From CAYFPS01 sp964345075 (GTDB lineage: Bacteria; CAIWAD01): a DNA stretch of 59,299 nt. Of this stretch, positions 50,701 to 57,956 are shown in pieces (the stretch's first letter is position 1; every line of letters begins with the position of its first letter). The position numbers and the translations under genes were made by a program. The notes beneath the pieces were generated by a model. The model searched no databases and was not told the origin of the DNA. It worked only from the letters and a program-made list of their open reading frames with translations. The stretch spans positions 1 to 59,299 of the forward strand of contig CAYFPS010000018.1 of assembly GCA_964345075.1 (NCBI GenBank), read 5' to 3'.

Positions 50701-50827
50701 TGGAAGCGATGTCCGTCTGCGAAGAGCCCTTGCCCGCCTGCTGCGGACGCTCGGCCTCCAGGGCCAGCGAGGCCGTGGTGTAGACGAGCAGGACGGAGAG
50801 GGCTCCAGTCGTGATTTTTCGCATCAT
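47780..50827 (-). CDS. Large secreted protein with fibronectin-like region and T9SS-type C-terminus
   Basis: A 1015-residue protein with AAGGAG 7 bases before its ATG and a signal peptide to about residue 23. The N-terminal half has motifs common in FCB surface proteins ('TNVGVFAYDKPNIRGKSDGMYFPNNYPLSDKTVIYDAGMWVGGI'). A fibronectin III-like stretch lies around 440-560 ('LTNLDRKVTLTWDGAAQDDPGSYPFEGYNVYQGE'). The end has 'VVPNPYYGFSAYE' and 'TIKIFNIAGDHVKTLEKTDNGLNELAWNLKNEYGVYVASGVYVYYVE', a sorting-type domain. It sits between the TonB receptor and PorV, so it is likely the exported ligand-binding partner. Confidence 0.82.
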   Translation of the reverse strand: MMRKITTGALSVLLVYTTASLALEAERPQQAGKGSSQTDIASTTITIDANQLDMFVTNVGVFAYDKPNIRGKSDGMYFPNNYPLSDKTVIYDAGMWVGGIRGGDTLVTVAEYSQEFVPGPLGGNADDPANRVYKIYKNHLEKVAAGYEVRNPDVHEETIPLTADDYNDWPVSQGAPVGTDGNPWIDELGADQMTFTVYNDGDPGAHTNDAGATAPIGLEVRHTTFAFDRSDALGNVIFMKYELYYDPAAVGQPAETLENTYLSLWSDPDLGGAGDDFVGCDPALGLGYCYNATATDKAYGEAPPATGFDFFQGPPAGDGTFMGMTSFNKYINGTDPHTYAETYNYMRGLNIDGTPLANGTTFQVPGDPVTGIGELDVDPADRRFMMSTGPFTLEPGDTIEIYAAVMAAQGSNRLNSVSLLRYIDSFAQSAFDANFVVPQPPATPAVTLTNLDRKVTLTWDGAAQDDPGSYPFEGYNVYQGETASGPWTRIATFDEVNGILTVFMEDFDAATGEIYLQPKQFGTDSGVQRYIEITNDAFTWGGNTNLVNNHPYYFGVSAYSVMQGETPNNLETSKAVVVANPNGGEAGTDWGTVATVDEAEHVAGGSDGAVLINTIDEASLINASYDVSFYDTTMVDPEDPDYTWSETWWRINQGGNARAYGRAQSTVLDDMYHYPDYEMHPLGMPEVDGQLVQVLGPPLLGAAFEWAGVDDNDRWLSGVDWGGELLFGGLSLGTHFFGSSLAPAEYHQIELRITDDSAEWSDAAVYRRDLGYALTGIGTFPGSAWDIEDPANPRRLNICFVEMDDPADPAFTADGVWNPNDTSLGGREYLFIMNSDYNGAVDYDDDAMWGPAADVQWAWWPKLRGNIATFDEGLASNPGSFIFTPNYVNTVNDSFSWSTTGASHSMGETALDDIRVVPNPYYGFSAYETMSDVKVVKFTHLPATATIKIFNIAGDHVKTLEKTDNGLNELAWNLKNEYGVYVASGVYVYYVESPGYGDSFGKMAVMLEEERLKEY

Positions 50828-50847
50828 CTATTCTCTCCTTCGCGTTC

Positions 50848-53574
50848 TTAGTAGCGGACGTTGACGCCGAAGTGAACCATGCGGGGAACGCTCCAGTTGT
50901 TGGGATCGTCCTCACGCAACAGGTACTTGGCTTCGCCCTCTTCGCCCTGTGCATCCAGCCAGGCCTGACCTTCGTTTGTATACAGCCAGTAGGTCGTACC
51001 CGGATCACCCGAGCTCTCCCAGACGGACACGTAGTTTTCCGTGTCGAAGAGGTTGGTAACGTTAACGAAGAAGTCTGCATCCACCGGGCCGAAGTTGAAG
51101 CTTCGTGTTACACGCAAGTCAATCTGATAGGTCCAGTCGATGTTGACGGCATTAATCGAGCGCTCGTTCTCAGGGAAGGTCGCACCAAGACTGACCTCGT
51201 TGTAGACGAGCTTCTTGGTGTAGGGACGTCCGGAAGCTGCATCCAGGTTGAAACCGAAGGTGGTGTTCTCCAGGATCGGGTAGTTGGCCACGCGCGGACC
51301 TTCACCAGCGGCGAAGTCGTACTTCAGGATACCGCTGAAGTGATGGCGACGGTCGAAGACCAGCGGGTTGGTGAACTTGGGAGGATCGCTGCCCGTCCAG
51401 GCCACGCGGTCGTTACCGTTGTTCGAGGAACCCGTACCATTGGCCCAGGAGATCGTGTAATTCAAGGCCGCCGAGAAGTTCTGATAGGGCTTCAGGCGGA
51501 ACTCGAACTCGAGACCCTTGGTGATGGCGCGGTCCATGTTGAAGTAGGTGCTGTAGCTCGAAGGCTGAGCTGGAATGTTGGCCGCGTTGACATAGTCCTT
51601 CATCGACTTGTAATACGCGGTGAAAGCAAGAGCGGCGTACTCGCTCAGGCCGTGATCGATTCCGAACTCATAGCTGGTCGTCTTGGTCGGCTCGAGGTTG
51701 GGGCTGCCCATCACCGTGTGATACGGCGAGGAACCGGCCACATACTCGAAGTACTCGTAGTCCACGAAATAGGCGTAGAAACTGGGGAACTGCGTGTACT
51801 TGCCGTAATTGAAGTGGAAGGTGGTCACGTCGCTCACCGGGAAGCTCACGCCAAGGCGCGGGCTGAAAATGCTGAAAGCCTCGGTGTCCTCGGTGTCGTC
51901 GTCCATGTCAAAGGCCAGGTCTTCACCGAACGGCATGTCCTGATCCTTGATGCGACGGGCATCGGGATCAAGGTAATCCCAGCGCACGCCGATGTCGAAG
52001 CGGATTCCATAGTCAAGACGAATCTTGTCCTGGAAATACATGCCCATGGTGACGGGCTCCGCGGGGCCCTGCACGTAGTTGTCATCACCCAGAACGCCAC
52101 TGCCATCACTCTCGTCACCCATGTCGTTGTAGCCAAAATTGTTGGCATCGTTGAAGGTGGTGAGGTGCGGGCGGGAATTCTCGTAATAGCGCAGCGTATA
52201 CATCTGCATTTCACCACCCATGCGCAGGTCGTGGTCGAAGCCGATCAGCTTCTGCACATCTGCACGCAGGCCGGTGGACTCGGTCTCACGCTTCATGAAA
52301 CCACGATACATGCCGCCTTCCTTCCAGAAGAGGGTCGTCTCGTCGTAATCGTCCAGCATGGCCGTCTGATAGCGACCAAGATCGTCGCGATACATGTCGT
52401 CACCACGGAAACGCTTGATGTCCGTGTAACTGGCCGTCAGCGTGTAGTTGAGCTCGGCGTTCACGGCGTGGTTGAAGCGGCCGTAGAAGCCCAGGTTCTC
52501 GTCGTGGTAATAGGGCATGTGCTCGGTGTTGTAGTAGTAGCTGTGGCGATACTCGTTCCACTCTTCATCCGAGTACATGATGCCGAAGTCCAGACGCATG
52601 TTGTCGGTCACATCGGTGGTCAGCTTGAACAGTCCGCTGGTCCACTCCGTGGAGTTCATGGGCTTGACATCTTCATCGAAATAGCTGGGACCACGATCGC
52701 CGTAATCGCCCAGCTCAAGCGCACCGAAGAAGCGGTAGCGATCGTTGCCGGGAATCACGGGACCGGAGAGGGCGATTCCGTACTTGTCCTGCTCGAACTC
52801 CGTGCCGGAGGTGTACTCAATCTCTGCAGCATACTCATCGCCACCGGTCTTGGTCGTCCAGTTGACGACACCGGACATGTAGCGACCGTATTCTGCCGAG
52901 AAGTTGCCCTTGAGGAAGTTGAACTCGTCCCAGGCCAGATCCGGAACGCGGAAGGTGATGAAGCCGGAATAGGGATCATTCAGGCTGACACCGTCCACAT
53001 TGAACATGACCTCGTCCTCGCGGGAACCACGAATGGAAATGCGGGGACCATTGGTGTTCTCATTGTAATAGCGGCCCGCATTCGACGTGTTGTAGTTGTA
53101 GCTCTGCACACCGGACTGGATCTTGATGATCTCGTTGTATCCGCGTACCGGCAACTCCTGCAACTCGGCCGACTCGGTGATCTGCACCGAACTCGTCTTG
53201 TCAATCTGGATCAAGGGGCGTTCCGCGAAAATCGTAACGATTTCACCCTCGATCGCCGTCGCTTCCAGCGGAACATCCATTTCCGTCAGCAGGTCTGCGT
53301 GAATGCGCACCTCTGCCACCTCGACCGTCTTGTAGCCGAGAGAGGTGAACACCAGCGTGTAGCTGCCGGCGGGAATGTTGGTGACGTAATACACGCCGTT
53401 GATGTCACTGGCCGCACCGAGGGTGGTCCCGTCAAGCACGACATTCGCGCCTACGATGGGTTCCCCCGAATCAGCGGTGCTGATTGTTCCCTTGATGCTG
53501 CCTGTCGTCGCGGCAAACAGCAAGGCAGGAAACAGCAGCAGCCAACTGCCCAATGCTTTCGCGCATCGTTTCAT
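50848..53574 (-). CDS. TonB-dependent receptor with carboxypeptidase-like regulatory domain
   Basis: A 908-residue outer-membrane receptor. GGAGG stands 6 bases before ATG 53574. A signal peptide precedes a CarboxypepD_reg-like domain ('GSIKGTISTADSGEPIVGANVVLDGTTLGAASDINGVYYVTNIPAGSYTLVFTSLGY', about 25-105), the plug ('LQELPVRGYNEIIKIQSGVQ...GPRISIRGSREDEVMFNVDGVSLNDP', about 130-230) and a 22-strand barrel rich in Tyr and Asp. It ends 'MVHFGVNVRY' with the C-terminal aromatic residue. Receptors of this type import large substrates in partnership with surface lipoproteins or exported proteins, here probably the next gene. Confidence 0.9.
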   Translation of the reverse strand: MKRCAKALGSWLLLFPALLFAATTGSIKGTISTADSGEPIVGANVVLDGTTLGAASDINGVYYVTNIPAGSYTLVFTSLGYKTVEVAEVRIHADLLTEMDVPLEATAIEGEIVTIFAERPLIQIDKTSSVQITESAELQELPVRGYNEIIKIQSGVQSYNYNTSNAGRYYNENTNGPRISIRGSREDEVMFNVDGVSLNDPYSGFITFRVPDLAWDEFNFLKGNFSAEYGRYMSGVVNWTTKTGGDEYAAEIEYTSGTEFEQDKYGIALSGPVIPGNDRYRFFGALELGDYGDRGPSYFDEDVKPMNSTEWTSGLFKLTTDVTDNMRLDFGIMYSDEEWNEYRHSYYYNTEHMPYYHDENLGFYGRFNHAVNAELNYTLTASYTDIKRFRGDDMYRDDLGRYQTAMLDDYDETTLFWKEGGMYRGFMKRETESTGLRADVQKLIGFDHDLRMGGEMQMYTLRYYENSRPHLTTFNDANNFGYNDMGDESDGSGVLGDDNYVQGPAEPVTMGMYFQDKIRLDYGIRFDIGVRWDYLDPDARRIKDQDMPFGEDLAFDMDDDTEDTEAFSIFSPRLGVSFPVSDVTTFHFNYGKYTQFPSFYAYFVDYEYFEYVAGSSPYHTVMGSPNLEPTKTTSYEFGIDHGLSEYAALAFTAYYKSMKDYVNAANIPAQPSSYSTYFNMDRAITKGLEFEFRLKPYQNFSAALNYTISWANGTGSSNNGNDRVAWTGSDPPKFTNPLVFDRRHHFSGILKYDFAAGEGPRVANYPILENTTFGFNLDAASGRPYTKKLVYNEVSLGATFPENERSINAVNIDWTYQIDLRVTRSFNFGPVDADFFVNVTNLFDTENYVSVWESSGDPGTTYWLYTNEGQAWLDAQGEEGEAKYLLREDDPNNWSVPRMVHFGVNVRY

Positions 53575-53953
53575 GCCGAACCTCCAGTTATCCTTGGGTA
53601 TGATGAGAGAACTGCTCAAACGCGGTCAGGCCGCGTGGGAAGATGAATTGATTCATTCTGTTCGTGTGTGACAATCTGTAAATGGCGGCCGTTTGACGCT
53701 TCGGCCTAACCCTTTCCTAACCAACCTAACTCAGCATGAGATACAAAGTCAAGCGAAAAAATCGTCTTGTGATTTGCGAGCTCCCGCTCCAGAGTTGATC
53801 TCCCTGCCTCTTGCAAAAGGAAGATTCTGAAACATCACTTCTCAAATGCCCATTTGCGCCAAATTTGCAGCTTTGAGTGAGGTCAGGATCTGAACAGACA
53901 GCCACAAGGCTGGAGAGCGAGCGTTATATTTCAGGGTTTTTATGTGAGGATAC
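53575..53953. other. Divergent promoter region, 379 bases
   Basis: It lies between the TonB receptor (minus) and arcC (plus). A TATATT at 53925-53930 could be the -10 box of arcC, 24 bases before its ATG. CGCGG-TCAGG-CCGCG near 53620-53635 forms a small hairpin in the receptor leader. I see no gene, repeat or clear operator in the rest. Confidence 0.45.
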
Positions 53954-54895
53954 ATGAAACAGGAAACGCTGGTCATTGCCCTGGGTGGAAATGCCATTTC
54001 TACCAGAAGCAGTGATACCATCTATGATGAGTTCGCGAACACGCGGGCATCGCTGAAGGCCTTGAGGCCTGTTTTCGACTCCGGGCGCCGCGTGGTGATC
54101 ACACACGGTAACGGCCCGCAGGTCGGCAAGCAGCTGCGCCGGGTGGAACTTTCGCTGAAAGAAGTCCCTGAAACTCCGCTGGGTGTTCTGGTGGCCGATA
54201 CGCAGGGTTCGATTGGATACATGATCGAGCAGAGCCTGCAGAACTACCTCTTTGATCACGGCTTCGAGCGTCAGGTTGCCACACTGCTGACGCAAGTGCT
54301 GGTCGACCCCAAGGATCCTGCGCTGATGGAACCGACCAAGTTCATCGGGCAGTTCTTCAGCGTGGAAGAAGCCATGCAGTTCCGGCAGGATTTCGGCTGG
54401 GTGCTGCGCGAGGACAGTGGTCGCGGCTGGCGGCGTGTGGTGGGTAGCCCCCGCCCGCTGGAGATCATGAACATTCGCGTGATACGTCAGCTGGTAGAAT
54501 CTGGCGTAATTGTGATCGCAGGTGGCGGCGGCGGTATTCCGTGTTACATGGATGAAGCCGGTCACCTGGAGGGTGTGGATGCGGTGATTGACAAGGATCG
54601 CTGCAGCGCGCTGATGGCCAACCAGCTGGGCGCGCCCGAGTTGATGATCCTGACCGGTGTATCACGGGTTGCCGTGCGTTTTGGCAAGCCGGATCAGTTG
54701 ACACTTGATACGCTATCGATCAAGGATGCGCGCCGGCTGCTGGCAGAGGGTGAATTCCCGGCAGGCAGCATGGGGCCGAAGATCGAGGCGGCCATCACCT
54801 TCATTGAGGGCGGTGGCGAGCGCTGCGTGATTACGGATTTCAGCGGTGTGGAAGACGCGCTGGCAGGGCGCGGCGGCACCTGGATTACACAGTAA
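53954..54895 (+). CDS. arcC: Carbamate kinase
   Basis: A 313-residue enzyme of the amino-acid kinase fold. 'LVIALGGNAIS', 'VVITHGNGPQVGKQL', 'LGVLVADTQGSIGYMIEQSLQN', 'VIVIAGGGGGIPCY' and 'GVDAVIDKDRCSALMANQLGA' are the family's conserved blocks, and 'FPAGSMGPKIEAAITF' closes the ATP site. It makes ATP and carbamate from carbamoyl phosphate and ADP, or the reverse. No arginine deiminase or ornithine carbamoyltransferase is nearby; instead sucCD follow after 27 bases, so its role may be in energy or nucleotide balance. Confidence 0.94.
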   Translation: MKQETLVIALGGNAISTRSSDTIYDEFANTRASLKALRPVFDSGRRVVITHGNGPQVGKQLRRVELSLKEVPETPLGVLVADTQGSIGYMIEQSLQNYLFDHGFERQVATLLTQVLVDPKDPALMEPTKFIGQFFSVEEAMQFRQDFGWVLREDSGRGWRRVVGSPRPLEIMNIRVIRQLVESGVIVIAGGGGGIPCYMDEAGHLEGVDAVIDKDRCSALMANQLGAPELMILTGVSRVAVRFGKPDQLTLDTLSIKDARRLLAEGEFPAGSMGPKIEAAITFIEGGGERCVITDFSGVEDALAGRGGTWITQ

Positions 54896-54922
54896 CCAAC
54901 ATCAGACAGATAGAGGTTTGCG

Positions 54923-56107
54923 ATGAAGATTCATGAATATCAGGGCAAGGAAATCCTGAAGCGCTTCGGCGTTCCGGTGCCCACCGGCGTCGCCATCATG
55001 GCTGACGAGGATGTTCGCGAGGCGGCCGGCAAGGCCTGGGACACGCTCGGACAGCCGCTGGTGGTTGTCAAGGCGCAGATTCACGCCGGTGGCCGCGGTA
55101 AGGGTGGCGGCGTCAAGCTGGCCCGCTCACGCGAAGAGTGTCAGCAGCTGGCTGGCGAGATCATGGGCATGCAGCTTGTAACACACCAGACGGGCGCCGA
55201 AGGACAGAAGGTTCAGCGTCTGTGGATTGAAGAAGGCTGCCCCATCGATCACGAGTATTACGCCGGCCTGGTGCTGGACCGTGTTTCAAGCCGTGTCACC
55301 TTCATGGTTTCAACCGAAGGCGGCATGGAGATCGAGAAGGTCGCGGCCGAGACGCCCGAGAAGATCATCAAGGAAAGCATCGATCCCAGGATCGGCTTCC
55401 AGGGCTATCAGGCCCGTCGCCTGGCCTTTGGGCTGGGTCTTGCCGGTGATCAGTTCAAGGCCGCAGTCAAGACCTTCATGGCGCTGGCCAGGGCTTATGA
55501 AGCCACAGATGCCAGCCTCTTCGAGATCAACCCGCTGGTTTCCACCAAGACTGGTGCCGTGCTGGCGCTGGACGCCAAGGTGAACTTCGACGACAACGCG
55601 CTTTTCCGCCACAAGGACTATCAGGAGATGCGTGACCTGGCCGAAGAAGATCCCAACGAGATCGAAGCCTCCAGGTTCGACCTGAACTACATCAAGCTCG
55701 ACGGTGATGTGGGCTGCATGGTGAACGGTGCGGGTCTGGCCATGGGCACGATGGATATCATCAAGTATGTGGGTGGCGAGCCGGCCAACTTCCTGGATGT
55801 GGGCGGAGGCGCCAATGCCGTGACGGTTGAGGCGGGTTTCAACATCATCCTCTCCGATCCCAATGTGAAGGCCGTTCTGGTGAACATCTTCGGCGGTATC
55901 GTGCGCTGTGATCGCGTGGCTGGTGGTGTGATCGAGGCCGTGAAGAAGGTCGGACTCAAGGTCCCGGTTGTGGTGCGCCTTGCAGGTACGAATCACGAAG
56001 AGGCCGCTGAAATGCTGCGCACTTCGGGCATCGACCTGATCGTCGCAACGGATCTGAAGGACGCTGCCGAGAAGGTGGTGGCGGCCGCCAAGAGCAACCA
56101 GGCCTAG
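54923..56107 (+). CDS. sucC: Succinyl-CoA synthetase (ADP/GDP-forming) subunit beta
   Basis: A 394-residue ATP-grasp protein. 'MKIHEYQGKEILKRFGVPVPTG', 'VVVKAQIHAGGRGKGGGVKLA', 'EINPLV', 'DGDVGCMVNGAGLAMGTMDIIKYVGGEPANFLDVGGGA' and 'VLVNIFGGIVRCDRVAGGVI' are diagnostic. With SucD it links succinyl-CoA and succinate to nucleotide phosphorylation in the TCA cycle. It is 27 bases after arcC and 11 before sucD. Confidence 0.96.
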   Translation: MKIHEYQGKEILKRFGVPVPTGVAIMADEDVREAAGKAWDTLGQPLVVVKAQIHAGGRGKGGGVKLARSREECQQLAGEIMGMQLVTHQTGAEGQKVQRLWIEEGCPIDHEYYAGLVLDRVSSRVTFMVSTEGGMEIEKVAAETPEKIIKESIDPRIGFQGYQARRLAFGLGLAGDQFKAAVKTFMALARAYEATDASLFEINPLVSTKTGAVLALDAKVNFDDNALFRHKDYQEMRDLAEEDPNEIEASRFDLNYIKLDGDVGCMVNGAGLAMGTMDIIKYVGGEPANFLDVGGGANAVTVEAGFNIILSDPNVKAVLVNIFGGIVRCDRVAGGVIEAVKKVGLKVPVVVRLAGTNHEEAAEMLRTSGIDLIVATDLKDAAEKVVAAAKSNQA

Positions 56108-56118
56108 GAGGAAGTACC

Positions 56119-56988
56119 ATGTCGATTCTGCTTAACAAGAACAACAAGGTCATCGTCCAGGGTTTCACGGGCGGCGAAGGCACCTTTCATGCCGGACAGA
56201 TGATCGAGTACGGAACCAATGTGGTCGGTGGTGTTACACCGGGCAAGGGTGGCAGCATGCATCTGGACCGCCCCGTCTTCAACACGGTGCGTGATGCCGT
56301 GGATGGAGCCGGTGCGGACACGAGCATCATTTTTGTTCCGCCTGCATTCGCCGCGGACGCCATTCTGGAAGCGATCGATGCCGGCATCAAGCTGCTGGTC
56401 ACGATCACGGAAGGCATTCCGGTCAAGGACATGATTCCGGTGAAGCAGGCCCTGAACGCCAGCGGCACCGTGATGATCGGCCCCAACTGCCCGGGTCTGA
56501 TCACGCCGGGCGAGGCCAAGCTGGGCATTCTGCCGGGCTTCATTCACACGCCGGGCAAGGTGGGTGTGATCTCGCGCTCCGGCACGCTGACGTACGAAGC
56601 CGTCGGACAGCTGGGCGCGCAGGGCATCGGCCAGAGCACGTGCGTGGGCATCGGTGGTGACCCGATCATCGGTTCGACCTTCACCGACATTCTCAAGCAC
56701 TTCAAGAACGATCCGGACACGGAAGGTATCGTGATGATCGGCGAGATCGGTGGCAGCGCGGAAGAAGAAGCTGCAGCCTACATCGCCGACAACATCAAGG
56801 TGCCGGTGGTCAGCTTTATCGCCGGTCAGACCGCGCCTCCCGGACGCCGCATGGGTCACGCCGGCGCGATTATCGCCGGTGGCAAGGGCACGGCTGCCGA
56901 AAAGATGGCCGCGCTCAAGGAAGCCGGTATTCATGTGGCGACGAGCCCGGCGGATATTGGCGTGATGATGGCCGATCTGCTCAAGTAG
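56119..56988 (+). CDS. sucD: Succinyl-CoA synthetase subunit alpha
   Basis: A 289-residue protein with AGGAGG before the ATG. 'KVIVQGFTGGEGTFHAGQMIEYGTNVVGGVTPGKGG' binds CoA; 'NCPGLITPGEAKLGILPGFIH' and 'SRSGTLTYEAVGQL' are conserved; the phosphohistidine lies in 'GRRMGHAGAII'. It completes the enzyme with SucC. Confidence 0.97.
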   Translation: MSILLNKNNKVIVQGFTGGEGTFHAGQMIEYGTNVVGGVTPGKGGSMHLDRPVFNTVRDAVDGAGADTSIIFVPPAFAADAILEAIDAGIKLLVTITEGIPVKDMIPVKQALNASGTVMIGPNCPGLITPGEAKLGILPGFIHTPGKVGVISRSGTLTYEAVGQLGAQGIGQSTCVGIGGDPIIGSTFTDILKHFKNDPDTEGIVMIGEIGGSAEEEAAAYIADNIKVPVVSFIAGQTAPPGRRMGHAGAIIAGGKGTAAEKMAALKEAGIHVATSPADIGVMMADLLK

Positions 56989-57038
56989 GCTGTAACACAA
57001 GACACGCCTGCCAGAGTGTACGAATGATTGTAACACAA

Positions 57039-57064
57039 GGGCGGACCGTGCGTCCGCCCTTCCC
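57039..57064 (+). terminator. Hairpin between sucD and ndk
   Basis: GGGCGGAC (57039-57046) / GTCCGCCC (57052-57059) with a 5-base loop and a short TT. Two TGTAACAC motifs (56992 and 57028) and one GTGATACA (57071) surround it within 80 bases. It may separate the sucCD and ndk transcripts. Confidence 0.55.
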
Positions 57065-57097
57065 ATGATCGTGATACAAACAGATAAAGGAGTGACA

Positions 57098-57526
57098 ATG
57101 GAACGCACACTGATGATCATCAAGCCCGATGCTGTCGAAAAGGGACACATGGGCGACATCATCTCGATGGTTGAGAAGGTGGAAGGCATCGAAATCATTG
57201 CCATGCGCAAGGTGCGCCTGAGCATGGACGACGCCAGGGAGTTTTATGCGATCCACAAGGAGCGTCCCTTTTACGGCGAGCTGACCGAGTTCATGACCCG
57301 CGGTCCCGTGGTGGTGATGGCCCTGGAAGGCGAAAATGCCGTGAAGCGCATGCGCGAAGTGATTGGCGCCACCAACCCGGGCGAGGCTGCTGAAGGCACC
57401 ATTCGCAAGCTCTATGCAAGCAATGTTGGCGAAAATGCCGTCCACGGTAGCGACAGTCCCGAGAACGGTCAGATCGAAACCAACTTCTTCTTCTTCACTC
57501 GTGAATACCTGCGGATCCGGAAGTAA
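57098..57526 (+). CDS. ndk: Nucleoside diphosphate kinase
   Basis: A 142-residue protein; the ATG at 57098 has AAAGGAG 5 bases upstream. 'ERTLMIIKPDAVEKGHMGDII', 'FYAIHKERPFYGELTEFMTRGPVVVMALEGENAV', 'GATNPGEAAEGTIRKLYA' and the active-site His in 'NAVHGSDSPENG' are all present. It equilibrates nucleoside triphosphates, a natural partner to the succinyl-CoA synthetase upstream. Confidence 0.97.
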   Translation: MERTLMIIKPDAVEKGHMGDIISMVEKVEGIEIIAMRKVRLSMDDAREFYAIHKERPFYGELTEFMTRGPVVVMALEGENAVKRMREVIGATNPGEAAEGTIRKLYASNVGENAVHGSDSPENGQIETNFFFFTREYLRIRK

Positions 57527-57548
57527 AGAGATGCTGGCTGGATTGAAG

Positions 57549-57585
57549 AAAAACGTCCCGGGCAATCGGGGCGTTTTCTTGTTTT
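57549..57585 (+). terminator. Terminator after ndk
   Basis: AAAACGTCCCG (57550-57560) / CGGGGCGTTTT (57567-57577) with one G-U pair, then CTTGTTTTTT. Confidence 0.88.
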
Positions 57586-57604
57586 TTGGACACTCGGGGC
57601 TCTC

Positions 57605-57650
57605 GGTGCCAGACACGTGCCAGACACGTGTCTGGCACGTGTCTGGCACC
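57605..57650. repeat. Second 46-bp GTGCCAGACAC palindrome
   Basis: Identical to the repeat at 45505-45550, about 12 kb away, again just after a gene's terminator and followed by TTTT. Exact identity of two distant copies indicates recent spread or conversion. Confidence 0.88.
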
Positions 57651-57675
57651 TTTTCTACGGTCGGATAACCATCAT

Positions 57676-57843
57676 ATGCTCTTCATACCCATCGTCCTGC
57701 TGATACCCGTAATACTCGCCTATTACATGGAGCTCATTCCAGGCTGGCTGGCCGCACTCGGGGCTCTCGTTGCTCTTGGCCTATTGATGGTTTTCATCTA
57801 CGCCATCAAAATGATTCGTGAGAATCAGCGGCGAAAGCCTTAG
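57676..57843 (+). CDS. Small two-helix membrane protein
   Basis: A 55-residue peptide starting MLFIPIVLLIPVILAYYMEL, with a second hydrophobic helix 'WLAALGALVALGLLMVFIYAI' and a basic end (KMIRENQRRKP), a positive-inside pattern. The Shine-Dalgarno is weak (GGATAACC). The clean helix-loop-helix-basic layout argues for a real gene, but no family is recognised. Confidence 0.45.
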   Translation: MLFIPIVLLIPVILAYYMELIPGWLAALGALVALGLLMVFIYAIKMIRENQRRKP

Positions 57844-57956
57844 GGAATCAGGAGCCAAGTGCCAGAAGCCAGTCGCCAGCCGCCACTCCCGCGGAAGCGG
57901 GGGAGACAGGAGGCGAGGGGGTGAAAGGAATGACGGCGCTCAGCTGTCGATATCAG
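57844..57956. other. Gap with AGCCAG-like direct repeats and a hairpin
   Basis: Short degenerate units (GGAGCCA, GCCAGAAGCCAG, TCGCCAGCCGCCA) are followed by CTCCCGC-GGAA-GCGGGGGAG near 57886-57905, which may end the porin transcript on the minus strand. Confidence 0.35.

Noticed and set aside
50872..53646. Plus-strand frame of 924 codons
   Set aside because: It is the exact shadow of the TonB receptor, dominated by Val, His, Glu and Ile with no recognisable fold.
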